In this document: piece after piece, positions 7,399-15,268 of the stretch
Layout: the number at the start of each line of letters is the position of its first letter
Position numbering within the stretch: position 1 is the first letter of the stretch
Source of the DNA: Gammaproteobacteria bacterium
GTDB lineage: Bacteria > Pseudomonadota > Gammaproteobacteria > DSM-19610
Direction: 5' to 3'
NCBI GenBank assembly: GCA_011371465.1
Contig: DRQL01000121.1
Location: forward strand, 1 to 16,117
DNA length: 16,117 nucleotides
Translations under genes and position numbers: made by a program
Notes under the pieces: generated by a model
The model's database searches: none
Told to the model about the DNA's origin: nothing
What the model saw: only the letters and a program-made list of their open reading frames with translations

Positions 7399-8367
7399 AT
7401 GGAAAATACGGACAAGCCGGCCGTACGGTGGATGGATATTTCGGCCGAGCAGGCAGGACAACGGATCGATAATTTCCTGCTGCGGGTATTGAAGGGGGTT
7501 CCCAAAAGCCGCGTCTACCGGCTGTTGCGCAAGGGCGAGGTGCGCGTCAACAAGGGTCGTATCCGGCCCGAATACCGGCTGCAGAGCGGTGACCGGGTAC
7601 GCATCCCCCCGGTGCGTATCGCCCGGGCCGGTGACGTGCCCGTAGCCGGCCCTGCGCCCGGCGCACTGGCGAAAGCCATCCTGTACGAAGACGATCGGCT
7701 GCTGGTTCTGAACAAACCGGCGGGCATGGCGGTCCACGGGGGTAGTGGCCTCGATTTCGGCGTCATCGAGGCCCTGCGGGCCCTGCGCCCGGACGCGCCC
7801 TACCTGGAACTGGTACACCGCCTGGACCGGGCCACCTCCGGCTGCCTGATGATCGCCAAAAAACGCAGCGAACTGCGCACCCTCCACGAACTGCTGCGCA
7901 GCGGCGACGTGGACAAACGCTACCTGCTGCTGGTACAGGGCGACTGGCGCCAGGGGCCGTTCAAAATCGATGCGCCGCTGCGTAAAAACCAGCAGCGCGG
8001 TGGGGAACGCGTGGTGCGCGTGGATCCGCAGGGCAAGACCGCCCTGACGCAGTTCCGCTTCCTGGAGGCCTACCCCGGCGCCAGCCTGATGGAGGCAGAG
8101 CTGAAAACCGGCCGCACCCACCAGATACGGGTGCACGCCGCCCACGCCGGGCATCCGCTGGCCGGGGACGAAAAATACGGGGATGAGGCCTTCAATCGTC
8201 ACATGCGCCGGGCCGGTCTGAAACGCATGTTTCTGCACGCCCATTACCTGGCTTTTACGGACAGCGAACGGGACCGCAGCGTTGAGGTCAGCGCACCGCT
8301 GGGCAAGGATTTACGCGCAGTGGTTCAGCAATTGGAATATTCGCCCGATACAGGGCTCAACAGGTAG
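7399..8367 (+). CDS. rluC: 23S rRNA pseudouridine synthase (RluC-type)
   Basis: The 322-residue enzyme isomerises uridines of 23S rRNA; E. coli RluC modifies positions 955, 2504 and 2580. An S4 RNA-binding domain occupies about residues 20-75 (GQRIDNFL, VPKSRVYRLLRKGEVRVN). The catalytic loop HRLDRATSG carries D143 (D144 in E. coli RluC). The later LKTGRTHQIRVH motif is also present. I chose ATG 7399 over the in-frame GTG at 7369, because it gives the usual short lead into the S4 domain (MENTDKPAVRWMDIS); neither has a strong ribosome-binding site. It stands divergent from rne, the same arrangement as in E. coli, and leads a tight operon with the HAD phosphatase 8 bases downstream. RluC is preferred to RluD because of context and the VRIPPV ending of the S4 domain. 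Confidence 0.95.
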   Translation: MENTDKPAVRWMDISAEQAGQRIDNFLLRVLKGVPKSRVYRLLRKGEVRVNKGRIRPEYRLQSGDRVRIPPVRIARAGDVPVAGPAPGALAKAILYEDDRLLVLNKPAGMAVHGGSGLDFGVIEALRALRPDAPYLELVHRLDRATSGCLMIAKKRSELRTLHELLRSGDVDKRYLLLVQGDWRQGPFKIDAPLRKNQQRGGERVVRVDPQGKTALTQFRFLEAYPGASLMEAELKTGRTHQIRVHAAHAGHPLAGDEKYGDEAFNRHMRRAGLKRMFLHAHYLAFTDSERDRSVEVSAPLGKDLRAVVQQLEYSPDTGLNR

Positions 8368-8375
8368 CAGGCAGT

Positions 8376-9104
8376 ATGACCAAACCGGAAAATACAGGCA
8401 TGCCGGATCACATCCGGCTGGTAATCTTCGACTGGGACGGAACCCTCATGGACTCCGAGACCCAGATCGTGCACGCCATGAGCGCCGCCATCGAGGAGTT
8501 GCAACTCGAAAAAAGAAGCGCAGACCAGTGCCGGAACATCATCGGCCTGGGCCTGAAGGAAGCGGTCGATACCCTCTACCCGGGGCGTGACAGCGCTTTC
8601 CGGGAGCAGTTTGTCGAGTGCTACCGGCATCACTGGTTTACCATTGCGCACACTTCCGAACTGTTCCCCGGCGCCGCGGAAACGCTGCACCTGTTGAAAG
8701 AGGCGGGCCTGCTGCTGGCGGTCGCAACCGGCAAGGGCAGGGCGGGCCTGGACAAGGTGCTGGACACGACCGGCATGCAGGCCGTGTTTGCCGCTACCCG
8801 CTGTTCGGATGAAACGCAGTCCAAGCCACATCCGCAGATGCTGACGGAAATACTGACACAGCTGCAGGTCGAGCCCGCACAGGCCCTGATGATCGGCGAC
8901 ACGGAGTATGACCTGTTGATGGCTATCCACGCGGGCGTAAGTCCGGTCGCCGTCAGCTACGGCGTTCACGAACGCGAACGCCTGCTGCAGCACCAGCCGC
9001 TGGTGTGCCTGGACAACATCAGTGAGCTGGTTGACTGGCTGGCCGAACAGGGCCTGGTCGAACAGAACCTGGTTATACCGCCGCAACTGGCAGCGGCTGA
9101 TTAA
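8376..9104 (+). CDS. HAD-IA family hydrolase, phosphoglycolate-phosphatase-like
   Basis: The 242-residue cytoplasmic phosphatase has all four HAD motifs: nucleophile D19 and acid/base D21 in FDWDGTLMDS (motif I), T118 in ATGK (motif II), K150 in SKPHPQ (motif III) and D175/D179 in IGDTEYD (motif IV). The helical cap between about 26 and 95 fits subfamily IA. The substrate cannot be read from the sequence; close relatives include Gph-type phosphoglycolate phosphatases. It begins 8 bases after rluC with a modest AGCAGG site; an alternative ATG at 8400 would remove eight residues without touching any motif. Between rluC and sppA this gene is commonly conserved in gammaproteobacteria. Confidence 0.92.
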   Translation: MTKPENTGMPDHIRLVIFDWDGTLMDSETQIVHAMSAAIEELQLEKRSADQCRNIIGLGLKEAVDTLYPGRDSAFREQFVECYRHHWFTIAHTSELFPGAAETLHLLKEAGLLLAVATGKGRAGLDKVLDTTGMQAVFAATRCSDETQSKPHPQMLTEILTQLQVEPAQALMIGDTEYDLLMAIHAGVSPVAVSYGVHERERLLQHQPLVCLDNISELVDWLAEQGLVEQNLVIPPQLAAAD

Positions 9105-9116
9105 GGAAGGAGCACT

Positions 9117-10082
9117 ATGGAATCGTATCCACACAAAGACGAAAAACAGACCGGTGAATGGCAACAGAGCGTCATCAACAAGCTCGCTTTTGCAGCGGTC
9201 AACGAACAAAAGCGCGCCCGCCGCTGGGGCATCTTTTTCAAGCTTCTCGTGTTCATCTACCTGGCCGCCGTTCTTTATCTCTATACGCCCGACGTCGACC
9301 TGAGTGCGGCGGCAACCGGCAAGCACACAGCGCTGGTCGAGCTGAAGGGTGTGATTGCCGCCGACAAGGAAGCCAACGCAGATGACGTGGTCACGGGTCT
9401 GCGTGATGCCTTTGACAACAAGAACGCCGCGGGGGTCATCCTGCGTATCAACAGCCCGGGTGGCAGCCCGGTGCAGGCGGGTTATATCAACGACGAGATC
9501 AAACGCCTGCGCAAGGAACATCCTGATACCCCGTTCTACGTGGTGATCAGCGATATCTGCGCCTCCGGCGGTTACTACGTTGCGTCCGCCGCTGACAAAA
9601 TCTACGCGGACAAGGCCAGCATCGTCGGATCCATCGGTGTGCGCATGGACGGGTTCGGCTTTGTCGATACCATAAAGAAACTGGGGGTCGAGCGGCGACT
9701 GCTGACCGCCGGCGAACACAAGGGCTTCCTGGATCCCTTCCTGCCGGCCAGGCAGGAAGACATCGAGCAGGTACAGGAACTGCTTGATGACATTCACCAG
9801 CAGTTCATCGACGTGGTAAAGGCCGGTCGCGGTGACAAACTGAAAGAGGACGAACCGGACCTGTTCAGCGGCTATGTCTGGACCGGCGAACAGGCCGTCA
9901 CCCTCGGGCTGGTCGACGAACTGGGCAGCGCAAGCTACGTGGCGCGGGAAGTGATCGGCGAAGAAACCATCGTCGACTATACCCAGACCGAAGACTGGCT
10001 GACCCGGGTTGGCAAACGCTTCGGTACCGCCCTCGGCCGCGGTGTCGGTGAAGTGCTCGGAGCCAGCCTCACCCTGAAATAG
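9117..10082 (+). CDS. sppA: S49 family peptidase, SppA-like
   Basis: The 321-residue inner-membrane serine protease degrades cleaved signal peptides and related membrane fragments. One membrane segment lies at about residues 38-57 (GIFFKLLVFIYLAAVLYLY) after a charged cytoplasmic N-terminus, placing the catalytic domain in the periplasm. The Ser-Lys dyad is visible as S150 in ICASGGYYVA and K202 in GEHKGFLDPF, with the family motif NSPGGSP at 112-118. At 321 residues it is the short single-domain form, about half of E. coli SppA. It has a strong GGAAGGAG site and starts 12 bases after the HAD gene. No clear intrinsic terminator follows; a REP doublet begins 49 bases after the stop. Confidence 0.94.
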   Translation: MESYPHKDEKQTGEWQQSVINKLAFAAVNEQKRARRWGIFFKLLVFIYLAAVLYLYTPDVDLSAAATGKHTALVELKGVIAADKEANADDVVTGLRDAFDNKNAAGVILRINSPGGSPVQAGYINDEIKRLRKEHPDTPFYVVISDICASGGYYVASAADKIYADKASIVGSIGVRMDGFGFVDTIKKLGVERRLLTAGEHKGFLDPFLPARQEDIEQVQELLDDIHQQFIDVVKAGRGDKLKEDEPDLFSGYVWTGEQAVTLGLVDELGSASYVAREVIGEETIVDYTQTEDWLTRVGKRFGTALGRGVGEVLGASLTLK

Positions 10083-10130
10083 TTTTTAAAAAAGCGGGCG
10101 GGGAAGAATGGCTCTTACTTAAGGCGCTTT

Positions 10131-10215
10131 GTCGGATTACGCTGCGCTAATCCGACCTACAAAATAAGGCCAGCGCCAATGTTACGTAGGTTGGGTTAGC
10201 GCAGCGTAACCCAAC
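10131..10215. repeat. REP doublet (REPIN-like) of two inverted hairpins
   Basis: Hairpin 1 (10131-10156) has arms GTCGGATTA and TAATCCGAC; hairpin 2 (10190-10215) has arms GTTGGGTTA and TAACCCAAC. Their 8-base loops are reverse complements (CGCTGCGC and GCGCAGCG), and CTAC/GTAG flank them on the inner sides, so the two units are in inverted orientation. This is the architecture of extragenic palindromic doublets moved by RAYT-type transposases; none is encoded here. It lies between sppA and a minus-strand gene, and could also act as a transcript-end stabiliser. Confidence 0.85.
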
Positions 10216-10303
10216 AATGTCGGAAATTGAGCAAAAACACGCTTAAGCAAGTGCCATTCGTGGCGGAGAAAAGATCACCGCCCCCTGGTGAACCTGCGGT
10301 CGG

Positions 10304-10951
10304 TTAGCTGCGGCGTGCCACACCGGCCAGGCCCAGCAGACCGGAGCCGAACAACCATACGGCTGCGGGAACCGGTACCGGCGCCATGCCCAGGCGCAGG
10401 TCCATGCCGTAAGTGGCGAGTCGATTCCCGAAAGCGTCATCGTAACTGCCGGTAAAGGTGCCGCCACCGAAGTTGGCGCCCCACAAACTCATCACCATCA
10501 TGCCATTGCCGGCAACAAAGGAATTGGGATCCTGGTCAGTTTTTCCACAGCACAGGTAACCCGGCCAGAAACCGATTTCATCATCCTGCAGCGCGCCGGT
10601 GGGATTGGTGAAACTGATGCTCAACTGACTGTTGGCGGCCAGTGTGCCGCTGCCGTCGAAAATCAGGCCGGAACCGGATAGTGTAAAGGTACCACCGGTA
10701 CTGACATGCATGGTGACATTCAGGGTACCGCTGCCATCATCGAACGTACCTGACACGACGCTGATACTGGGGATATCGGCCAGCGTGTTGCCGGAAGCAA
10801 TATTGGATCCCGATGCATCGTGAAACAGGGATGCACCGAAGCCACTGCTTCCGTCCATTACGGTGAGGATTTTATAGACGGTGGTGGCCTGCGCCAGACT
10901 GCTGGCACCTAGCAGCATAGCGGCTGCAATGAGTTTGCTCTGGGTATTCAC
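10304..10951 (-). CDS. PEP-CTERM (VPxPA-type) sorted surface protein
   Basis: The 215-residue exported protein has an N-terminal signal peptide (SKLIAAAMLLGASSLAQA, cleavage after about residue 22). Its C-terminal sorting signal is VPVPAAVWLFGSGLLGLAGVARR: motif, hydrophobic helix and Arg pair, recognised by exosortase. The body is rich in Gly, Ser and Thr, with a CC pair in GYLCCGK, and I do not recognise a domain. I chose GTG 10951 because AAGGGG sits 7 bases upstream and the signal peptide then begins normally; a TTG at 10972 would add seven residues. PEP-CTERM proteins are usually linked to extracellular polysaccharide or biofilm matrix. No exosortase is in the window. An AT-rich upstream region has a sigma54-like site. 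Confidence 0.9.
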   Translation of the reverse strand: MNTQSKLIAAAMLLGASSLAQATTVYKILTVMDGSSGFGASLFHDASGSNIASGNTLADIPSISVVSGTFDDGSGTLNVTMHVSTGGTFTLSGSGLIFDGSGTLAANSQLSISFTNPTGALQDDEIGFWPGYLCCGKTDQDPNSFVAGNGMMVMSLWGANFGGGTFTGSYDDAFGNRLATYGMDLRLGMAPVPVPAAVWLFGSGLLGLAGVARRS

Positions 10952-10992
10952 TGGTTTTCCCCTTGGGTACAAAAAGTACTGTTGTTTTATTG

Positions 10993-11012
10993 AAAACTGT
11001 TTTTTCAGTTTT
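10993..11012. promoter_or_regulatory. Hairpin in the PEP-CTERM gene leader
   Basis: AAAACTG (10993-10999) and CAGTTTT (11006-11012) pair perfectly around six T (plus strand). It lies between the proposed transcription start and the GTG codon. On the minus strand the loop is A6 and the stem is followed by CAATAAAA. It could be a leader hairpin or an operator. Confidence 0.3.
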
Positions 11013-11067
11013 TATGGCGGGAGACGTCGGTATTAAAAACAGGTCTCGTCGCTTACTATAAAAACAA

Positions 11068-11083
11068 AGCAAAAATCGTGCGC
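11068..11083 (-). promoter_or_regulatory. Sigma54-type (-24/-12) promoter candidate for the PEP-CTERM gene
   Basis: On the minus strand, GCGCACG (11083-11077), ATTT, TTGCT (11072-11068) aligns with the sigma54 consensus TGGCACG-N4-TTGCW at the correct spacing. The GC of the -12 element is intact; one G of the -24 GG pair is C. The start would be near 11057, giving a leader of about 106 nt. An imperfect dyad GGTAT-N5-ACACC at 11161-11175 lies about 110 bases upstream, where an enhancer-binding protein could sit. PEP-CTERM genes have been linked to the PrsK/PrsR two-component system, which works with sigma54; this is known for the family, not shown here. Confidence 0.4.
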
Positions 11084-11200
11084 ACCTTGTAACCTGTTGT
11101 TATTTATTGTTTATGGAATATTTTCCCAAGCAATTATGTAATCAGGCTCGACAAAAAGTCGGTATGTTTTACACCTTTTCGTACTAAGGAGGTATTTCAA

Positions 11201-11214
11201 CCGGTGGAAACCGG
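11201..11214 (-). terminator. Small hairpin after the GTPase gene
   Basis: CCGGT (11201-11205) and ACCGG (11210-11214) form a 5-bp stem with a 4-base loop, 17 bases past the GTPase stop. Only TT follows on the minus strand, so it is a weak terminator candidate. The remaining 10952-11230 gap is AT-rich regulatory DNA without a gene. Confidence 0.25.
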
Positions 11215-11230
11215 GGAATCCCGGGGCTGG

Positions 11231-12598
11231 TCAGATTGCTTCAATCAGCGAGGCGAGGGAAGCCACCAGGTCGGCGCGGCGGTTATCCCGCTTGCGCAGC
11301 CTGGAGAACAGCTTTTCAAAGCGCCGGCGGGTGGCCGCATCGATCAACTGCACCTGCTCCGGGCGAAGTGCAAGTTCCAGCGGTCCGCGATAGGCGTGGG
11401 TGCGTTGTTCGATCATGCGCCAGTGCAACAGGGCCCGGCCGAGTACCACGTAGGGAAAATTAAGGTTGCGCATCGGACCGATGCTGATTTCCCTGCCACC
11501 CAGGGAATGCCCCAGCATCCTGACGTTGGCGATACGCTCTGACGTCAGCCATGCCGAGACACCGCCGGCAACGGCACCGAGTCCGCTGCCCAGCAGTAGT
11601 GACGCTCCGTGCACCGCCAGGTCGATTACGCTGCCGGCTGCGGCCCCGCCCAGCGCACCGGTGGCAACCAGTTGTCCGCGCGTCAGCCCGAACAGACGCC
11701 AGGTCTGCTGTGAGAATAGGTCTTCATCGAGTAACAGTGCACGCGGCTCGTGCCGCTCCAGTTTACGGTGATTGTAGATCTGTTCGACTTCATCCCGGCA
11801 GCGCTGTTCCATCGCCACCAGATCCTGTTTGTATTCCCGCAGCAGGGTATCGCGGGCACTGTCCGTGTCTTCTTCTGCGGTAAGCCTGCGGCTGCGTACG
11901 TGCGTAAGGGTGCGGGCCAGCATCTCGGCAATCACACTCGTCGCCAGTGTGTGCCGGCGCGCCTGCTCCTCGCGCAGAATGCGTACCGCTTTTTCCAGGG
12001 CAGCGCGCCACTCCTCACGGAGTTCACCGAAGGCCAACAGTAGTTGCACGCGCCGCTCGAAATCGGCGGTCATGGCATCAAACACACGCACAATGCGGAA
12101 ATACTGCCCCAGCGCCTTGCTCCAGTCCGCCGAATAATCCGCATCGCTGATCATATTGATCAATGCCATGCTGGGTTGCCCGGTCCAGCGCAGGATCTCC
12201 ATCTCGGCCTCATATTCCTCGCCGAAGGGGCGGGAACCGTCCACCACGTACAGGATACCGGCACCGGCAAGCACCGGCTCAAGCAGGCTGCACTCGGCAC
12301 TGAAGCGGGCATCATGCCGGTGTTCATCCACAAAGCGACGCACGGTATCGCTGCGTTCCACTGCAGACCCGGCATGGCTGCGCATCCACTCCAGCGCAGC
12401 ACGGGCGCGCTGAAAACCGGGCGTATCGATCAGCTCGTAGAGCACCTCCCCGTCGACCGTCATCGGGTAACGGCGGATGTCCGCCGTGGTGCCGGGTAGT
12501 GGTGAAATAGCCACGCTCTCGTCCTGCGAAAGGGTGGAGACAATGCTGCTCTTTCCCTTGTTGGGATGGCCCACGATGGCAAAGACCGGCACGCTCAT
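11231..12598 (-). CDS. GTPase with DUF3482 domain
   Basis: The 455-residue protein has an N-terminal GTPase domain of the Era/TrmE type: Walker A GHPNKGKSS (10-18), switch threonines T37/T38 in PGTTAD, and DTPG (58-61). The usual NKxD base-recognition motif is not clear; the expected place reads LINMISDAD (146-154), so nucleotide specificity is uncertain. Residues 308-351 hold a glycine-rich hydrophobic stretch (GALGGAAAG, GLGAVAGG), which resembles glycine-zipper membrane segments. The C-terminal region is basic and helical. Its ATG overlaps the stop of the DUF2868 gene (ATGA at 12598-12595), so the pair is translationally coupled. These two families commonly occur together; their function is not established as far as I know. 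Confidence 0.9.
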   Translation of the reverse strand: MSVPVFAIVGHPNKGKSSIVSTLSQDESVAISPLPGTTADIRRYPMTVDGEVLYELIDTPGFQRARAALEWMRSHAGSAVERSDTVRRFVDEHRHDARFSAECSLLEPVLAGAGILYVVDGSRPFGEEYEAEMEILRWTGQPSMALINMISDADYSADWSKALGQYFRIVRVFDAMTADFERRVQLLLAFGELREEWRAALEKAVRILREEQARRHTLATSVIAEMLARTLTHVRSRRLTAEEDTDSARDTLLREYKQDLVAMEQRCRDEVEQIYNHRKLERHEPRALLLDEDLFSQQTWRLFGLTRGQLVATGALGGAAAGSVIDLAVHGASLLLGSGLGAVAGGVSAWLTSERIANVRMLGHSLGGREISIGPMRNLNFPYVVLGRALLHWRMIEQRTHAYRGPLELALRPEQVQLIDAATRRRFEKLFSRLRKRDNRRADLVASLASLIEAI

Positions 12599-14085
12599 GT
12601 GGTCTGACCGACTGCTTCGACATGCAGGTCCGGGTCACCCAGCTGCGCCAGCGTGGCCTGCCAGGTCTCGAGGTCGGCTGCGCGAACCGTATCCTCACCG
12701 CCCCACAACAGGACGATGACGGGCATTTTTGCGCCGCACTGGCGTCGCACGGCACGTACGAAATCCAGCAGGTCAAGCAGCGGCGGTTCCCAGGATTTGA
12801 CCAGTATGCCGATGCCCTGTGGCTTTTGTTTGCACAGGGATGCGACCAGCTCATGGTCCTGGGCAGTCGTCTGCCGCCCGCCGGCACGAAGAAAATCCAG
12901 CGCCTCGATCCCCATCGCTTCGAGTTGCCGGCTGATTTCATCCGGGTTACTGCACACCCCGGACCAGTGGATGACCGGGCAGCGCAGCGCGTAGTGAGTA
13001 CGTCCCGGTTTACGGACGGCGTCGTCCGTTGCCGGCTCGGGGACCTGTTCCGGCTCTGCAGCGAGGGTCGTGATCAGGGGTGAATTCATGCGCGCCAGCA
13101 ACTCGGGCGCTCCCGGCAGGTTGCACAGTGCCTTGCGCAGGTGAAACCGCAGCCGGTACCAGGAAACCGCCAGTGTGAGCAGCCTCGGCAGCAACCCGTA
13201 GGTGGTTATGGCGGCAATCAGGAAAGGCCACCACTGACCCAGCTCAACCGCCTGTTGCGGCGATAGCGCGGCACTGCCTGCAAGCGAGCCTTCGTCCAGC
13301 CGGTAGTACCGACTGCTGGTCACCAGGTCCAGGCCCGGAACGGCATCCGGAACCAGGCTACTCCAGGGCACAGACAGGCTGACCAGCAGCTGGTGGAAAG
13401 CCTCATTACTGATCGACAGCGTAGTGCTCCACACAAAGGCCAGGTCCGAAAAGGTCACCAGGAAGAAGGCGGCCGCCAGCGCACCGACATTGAAACTGAA
13501 CGCGAACAGTTGTGACCAGAAGGAAAACAGCCAGCGGGCGGCAGGCGCCAGGATCGCTGCCTGGTCCGGGTCCCAGAGCTGGCTCAGGCCACGATGACCC
13601 TTTGCACTGAACACCGTAGCGAGATGACCGGCCAGCCGCCCCGGGTTGAGAAAACCCGGCGTTACGCCCATGCGGCCGAACAGTGGCAGGCGAGCGGGTA
13701 ACATGGCCAGCAGCCACAACAGCAGCAGCAGGATCTGCGGCAGCACCAGTACCACCACCGCATTGACGATATTGATCGGCTGTCTGCCGTCGTAGGAGAG
13801 TACCGTACGGGTCAGTCCCCAGCCTGCCAGCAGGCCGGCGACGACCAGCACCAGGCAAAGGAGGTGATACAGCCGGGCACTGCGCAGGCCGCTTTCCTGT
13901 GCTGCGGTGGCCCGGTATTGCCGCAGCCAGGCGCGAACCTGTGCAGCAGGCCGGTTGCGATGGCGCTGCAAGTCGAGGCCGATAGCGCGGTCGCGCTGTT
14001 TGCGCTGTTCCAGGTCGATGTCGCTGTCAGCATTCAGAACCTCGTTCAGTTCGACCAGGTCAGCCAAAAGAGAGGAATGTGCCAT
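12595..14085 (-). CDS. DUF2868 family membrane protein
   Basis: The 496-residue inner-membrane protein has four likely membrane segments: about 72-92, 107-129, 190-220 and 284-310, the last flanked by basic residues (RLRFHLRK). The C-terminal domain, about 350-496, is soluble and presumably cytoplasmic. I recognise the DUF2868 pattern from topology and from its coupling to a DUF3482 GTPase. I chose ATG 14085 (MAHSSLLADLVELNEVL) because upstream codons give an unlikely N-terminus rich in Cys and Arg. The ribosome-binding site is weak, and TACAAT lies just before the ATG, so a very short leader is possible. The plausible role is membrane partner of the GTPase, by inference only. Confidence 0.88.
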   Translation of the reverse strand: MAHSSLLADLVELNEVLNADSDIDLEQRKQRDRAIGLDLQRHRNRPAAQVRAWLRQYRATAAQESGLRSARLYHLLCLVLVVAGLLAGWGLTRTVLSYDGRQPINIVNAVVVLVLPQILLLLLWLLAMLPARLPLFGRMGVTPGFLNPGRLAGHLATVFSAKGHRGLSQLWDPDQAAILAPAARWLFSFWSQLFAFSFNVGALAAAFFLVTFSDLAFVWSTTLSISNEAFHQLLVSLSVPWSSLVPDAVPGLDLVTSSRYYRLDEGSLAGSAALSPQQAVELGQWWPFLIAAITTYGLLPRLLTLAVSWYRLRFHLRKALCNLPGAPELLARMNSPLITTLAAEPEQVPEPATDDAVRKPGRTHYALRCPVIHWSGVCSNPDEISRQLEAMGIEALDFLRAGGRQTTAQDHELVASLCKQKPQGIGILVKSWEPPLLDLLDFVRAVRRQCGAKMPVIVLLWGGEDTVRAADLETWQATLAQLGDPDLHVEAVGQTT

Positions 14086-14168
14086 GCATTCATTGTAACC
14101 TGAATTCTGCCCGCGATAGCTACGCCGGCAGTGAACAGTCAGGTCGCATCGGTGTCCCACGGGAGATC

Positions 14169-14216
14169 ATGATGACCACATCTTCGCTCAGTGAAGGATC
14201 TGCCCGCAGAAAATGA
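14169..14216 (+). CDS. Possible 15-codon leader peptide overlapping the transporter start
   Basis: GGGAGATC precedes two consecutive ATG codons (14169 and 14172), from which the frame reads MMTTSSLSEGSARRK and ends at TGA 14214-14216. That TGA overlaps the ATG of the YeeE/YedE gene as ATGA. The transporter has only a poorly placed GAAGGA of its own, so reinitiation after this peptide would explain its translation. The peptide is short enough to arise by chance, so confidence is modest. Confidence 0.35.
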   Translation: MMTTSSLSEGSARRK

Positions 14217-15256
14217 ACCTGTTACCCGTATCGATGTTTCTGGCGTTTGTGGTTGGTTTTTCAGCGCACCGCGCAGGAGTTTGCACGGTAGCCGCGGTCG
14301 CCGAGCTGCGCTCGACCAGGCAGGCGCGGCTGTTCATCAGCTTCCTGAAGACCATACTCTGGATACTGTTGATCAGTAAGCTGCTGCTGCTCTGGCACCC
14401 CGAACTGGCCAGACCCTGGCAGGTGGATTCCGGCATCTGGCTGGCACTGGCCGGGGGCTTTATTTTCGGCGTTGGCGCAACCGTCAACGGTGGTTGCGGT
14501 TTCTCCACCATTTCCAAACTGGCGCAGGGCAACCTTCACCTGGCGTTCACACTCCCGGCCTTCATGGCCGGCGTCAAAACCGCCCTGTATACCCTGCCGG
14601 CCTCCGCACCAACCGGCCTGGCAACGCTGGTGCTGCCTTTCACGCTCAACCAGGTGGCCCGATGGTTGCTGTTTGCCGCACTGGTTGCATGGGCGGTTCG
14701 CGAGCTGATATTGATTCTTGCACCCGTCATCAAAAGCCGGCGCCTGTTGCCATCGTTGTTCGCGAACCGCTACCGGCTCTCCACCGGGGCTGCATTGATC
14801 GGTATCAGCGGTGGCCTCCTGTACGCCATCAATGGCAAATGGGCATACTCGAGCCTGCTGGTACAGACCGTCACAGGCCGCAACAGCAGCCATTCAGTCT
14901 CCCCGGACATCGCTGTCTACCTGTTCATCGCGTTACTGGCCGGCGCTGTTTTTTCTGCCGTCAGCGGTCGCCGCTTCCGGTTCAGCTTTGCCGGTGACCA
15001 GTGGACCCGGAACCTGGCCGGTGGATTTCTCATGGGGTTCGGCGCCATGATGGTGCCCGGCGGAAACTCCGCGCTGATCCTGCAGGGACTCCCGCAGTTG
15101 TCCCTGCACGCCATCACGGCGTATCCTGCCATGGTACTGGGCATCCTCATTACCATGAGGATAATTGAACAGTATACGGGCAAGGCGCTATATGTCAGTT
15201 GCAGCAGGGATCAGTGCAGGGTGGAAAAACCGGAGGCCGAGAGCAATATCCCCTGA
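14213..15256 (+). CDS. YeeE/YedE family membrane transporter
   Basis: The 347-residue polytopic inner-membrane protein has about nine or ten hydrophobic segments. Members of the family move sulfur compounds; the best studied, TsuA, takes up thiosulfate through conserved cysteines. Here C24 (RAGVCTVA) and C95 (NGGCGFS) are in the expected repeat motifs. The matching place in the second half reads GFGAMMVPGGNSALIL (275-290), where the third cysteine seems replaced; extra cysteines C330 and C335 lie in the C-terminal tail (SCSRDQC). The substrate is therefore uncertain. Divergent from the DUF2868 gene by 127 bases, with a possible leader peptide overlapping its start. Tandem TGA-TAA stops close the gene. 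Confidence 0.88.
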   Translation: MNLLPVSMFLAFVVGFSAHRAGVCTVAAVAELRSTRQARLFISFLKTILWILLISKLLLLWHPELARPWQVDSGIWLALAGGFIFGVGATVNGGCGFSTISKLAQGNLHLAFTLPAFMAGVKTALYTLPASAPTGLATLVLPFTLNQVARWLLFAALVAWAVRELILILAPVIKSRRLLPSLFANRYRLSTGAALIGISGGLLYAINGKWAYSSLLVQTVTGRNSSHSVSPDIAVYLFIALLAGAVFSAVSGRRFRFSFAGDQWTRNLAGGFLMGFGAMMVPGGNSALILQGLPQLSLHAITAYPAMVLGILITMRIIEQYTGKALYVSCSRDQCRVEKPEAESNIP

Positions 15257-15268
15257 TAATTCATTGCC

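Noticed and set aside
11055..11060. TATAGT as a sigma70 -10 box for the PEP-CTERM gene
   Set aside because: No -35-like hexamer at 16-18 bases; the sigma54 match next to it is better.
11185..11203. Full ribosome-binding match TAAGGAGGT before a GTG at 11204 on the plus strand
   Set aside because: The frame that follows lies antisense to the GTPase gene and has no recognisable product; spacing is also long.
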